Made by a program: the position numbers and the translations under genes
In this document: positions 63,911-64,000 of the stretch, one piece after another
Layout: each line of letters starts with the position of its first letter
Numbering within the stretch: position 1 is the stretch's first letter
Notes under the pieces: model-generated
What the model saw: the letters and a program-made list of their open reading frames with translations, nothing else
Database searches by the model: none
Told to the model about the DNA's origin: nothing
NCBI GenBank assembly: GCA_026936325.1
Contig: JAPTHN010000025.1
Location: 4,432,001 to 4,496,000 of the forward strand
Direction: 5' to 3'
Origin: Platynereis dumerilii
Lineage: Eukaryota; Annelida; Polychaeta; Phyllodocida; Nereididae
DNA length: 64,000 bases

Positions 63911-64000
63911 GTAAGTAATGACCAAGTATTCTGAAATTTCGAAAGACTGAAAAAGTGAAATAAATTTAATAAAAACCTCAGCGGGTCCAAAGATGTGTAC

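Noticed and set aside
1-64000. LTR retroelements, Polintons or other virus-like copies
   Set aside because: I looked for paired long terminal repeats, protease/integrase and capsid-like frames and saw none. Both reverse transcriptases are of non-LTR type.

Overview
The window is AT-rich eukaryotic nuclear DNA with long introns, microsatellites and very many degenerate transposable elements. It contains one recognisable host gene, on the + strand from 54.1 kb to beyond the right edge: a low-density-lipoprotein-receptor-related protein whose domain order and local sequence match the N-terminal part of LRP1/LRP1B. Invertebrate-style introns, numerous DNA-transposon relics with clean target-site duplications, and tRNA-derived SINEs suggest a marine invertebrate. 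A deuterostome such as an echinoderm or hemichordate is my best guess. No sequence here proves the species.

Layout. 1-4.1 kb: non-coding, with a diverged 132-150 bp tandem repeat, a TIR element and GATA arrays. 4.3-8.2 kb: a hAT-type element with a perfect 8-bp target duplication; inside it lies a LINE with an uninterrupted endonuclease plus reverse-transcriptase frame of at least 980 codons. 8.2-54 kb: no convincing host exons. This is SINE- and MITE-rich DNA with elements assigned by their ends: hAT (14.1 kb), TTAA-flanked (20.8 kb), Helitron 3' end (22.5 kb), mariner-like (24.0 and 44.6 kb), Tigger/pogo-like (27.0 kb) and an unassigned TIR element (28.7 kb). Minisatellites lie at 27.9, 41.3, 42.2 and 51.3-52.1 kb, and a 5'-truncated CR1/L2-group LINE sits inside a SINE at 45.7-47.1 kb. 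About 26 copies or fragments of one tRNA-derived SINE superfamily are scattered through the window.

54.1-63.9 kb: twelve exons give a continuous 536-codon reading: three LDL-receptor class A modules, an EGF module, a calcium-binding EGF module, one complete YWTD beta-propeller and another EGF module. All exon phases fit. The introns carry several MITEs and a triplicated splice-acceptor region. The signal-peptide exon is not recognised, so the 5' end lies either unrecognised upstream in this window or outside it.

I found no CRISPR array, operon, rRNA gene, genuine tRNA gene or LTR retroelement. The most striking structures are nested transposons with exact target duplications, the tandemly triplicated acceptor region in the LRP1 gene, clustered transcription-factor-like motifs, and the strand bias of the main SINE subfamily.
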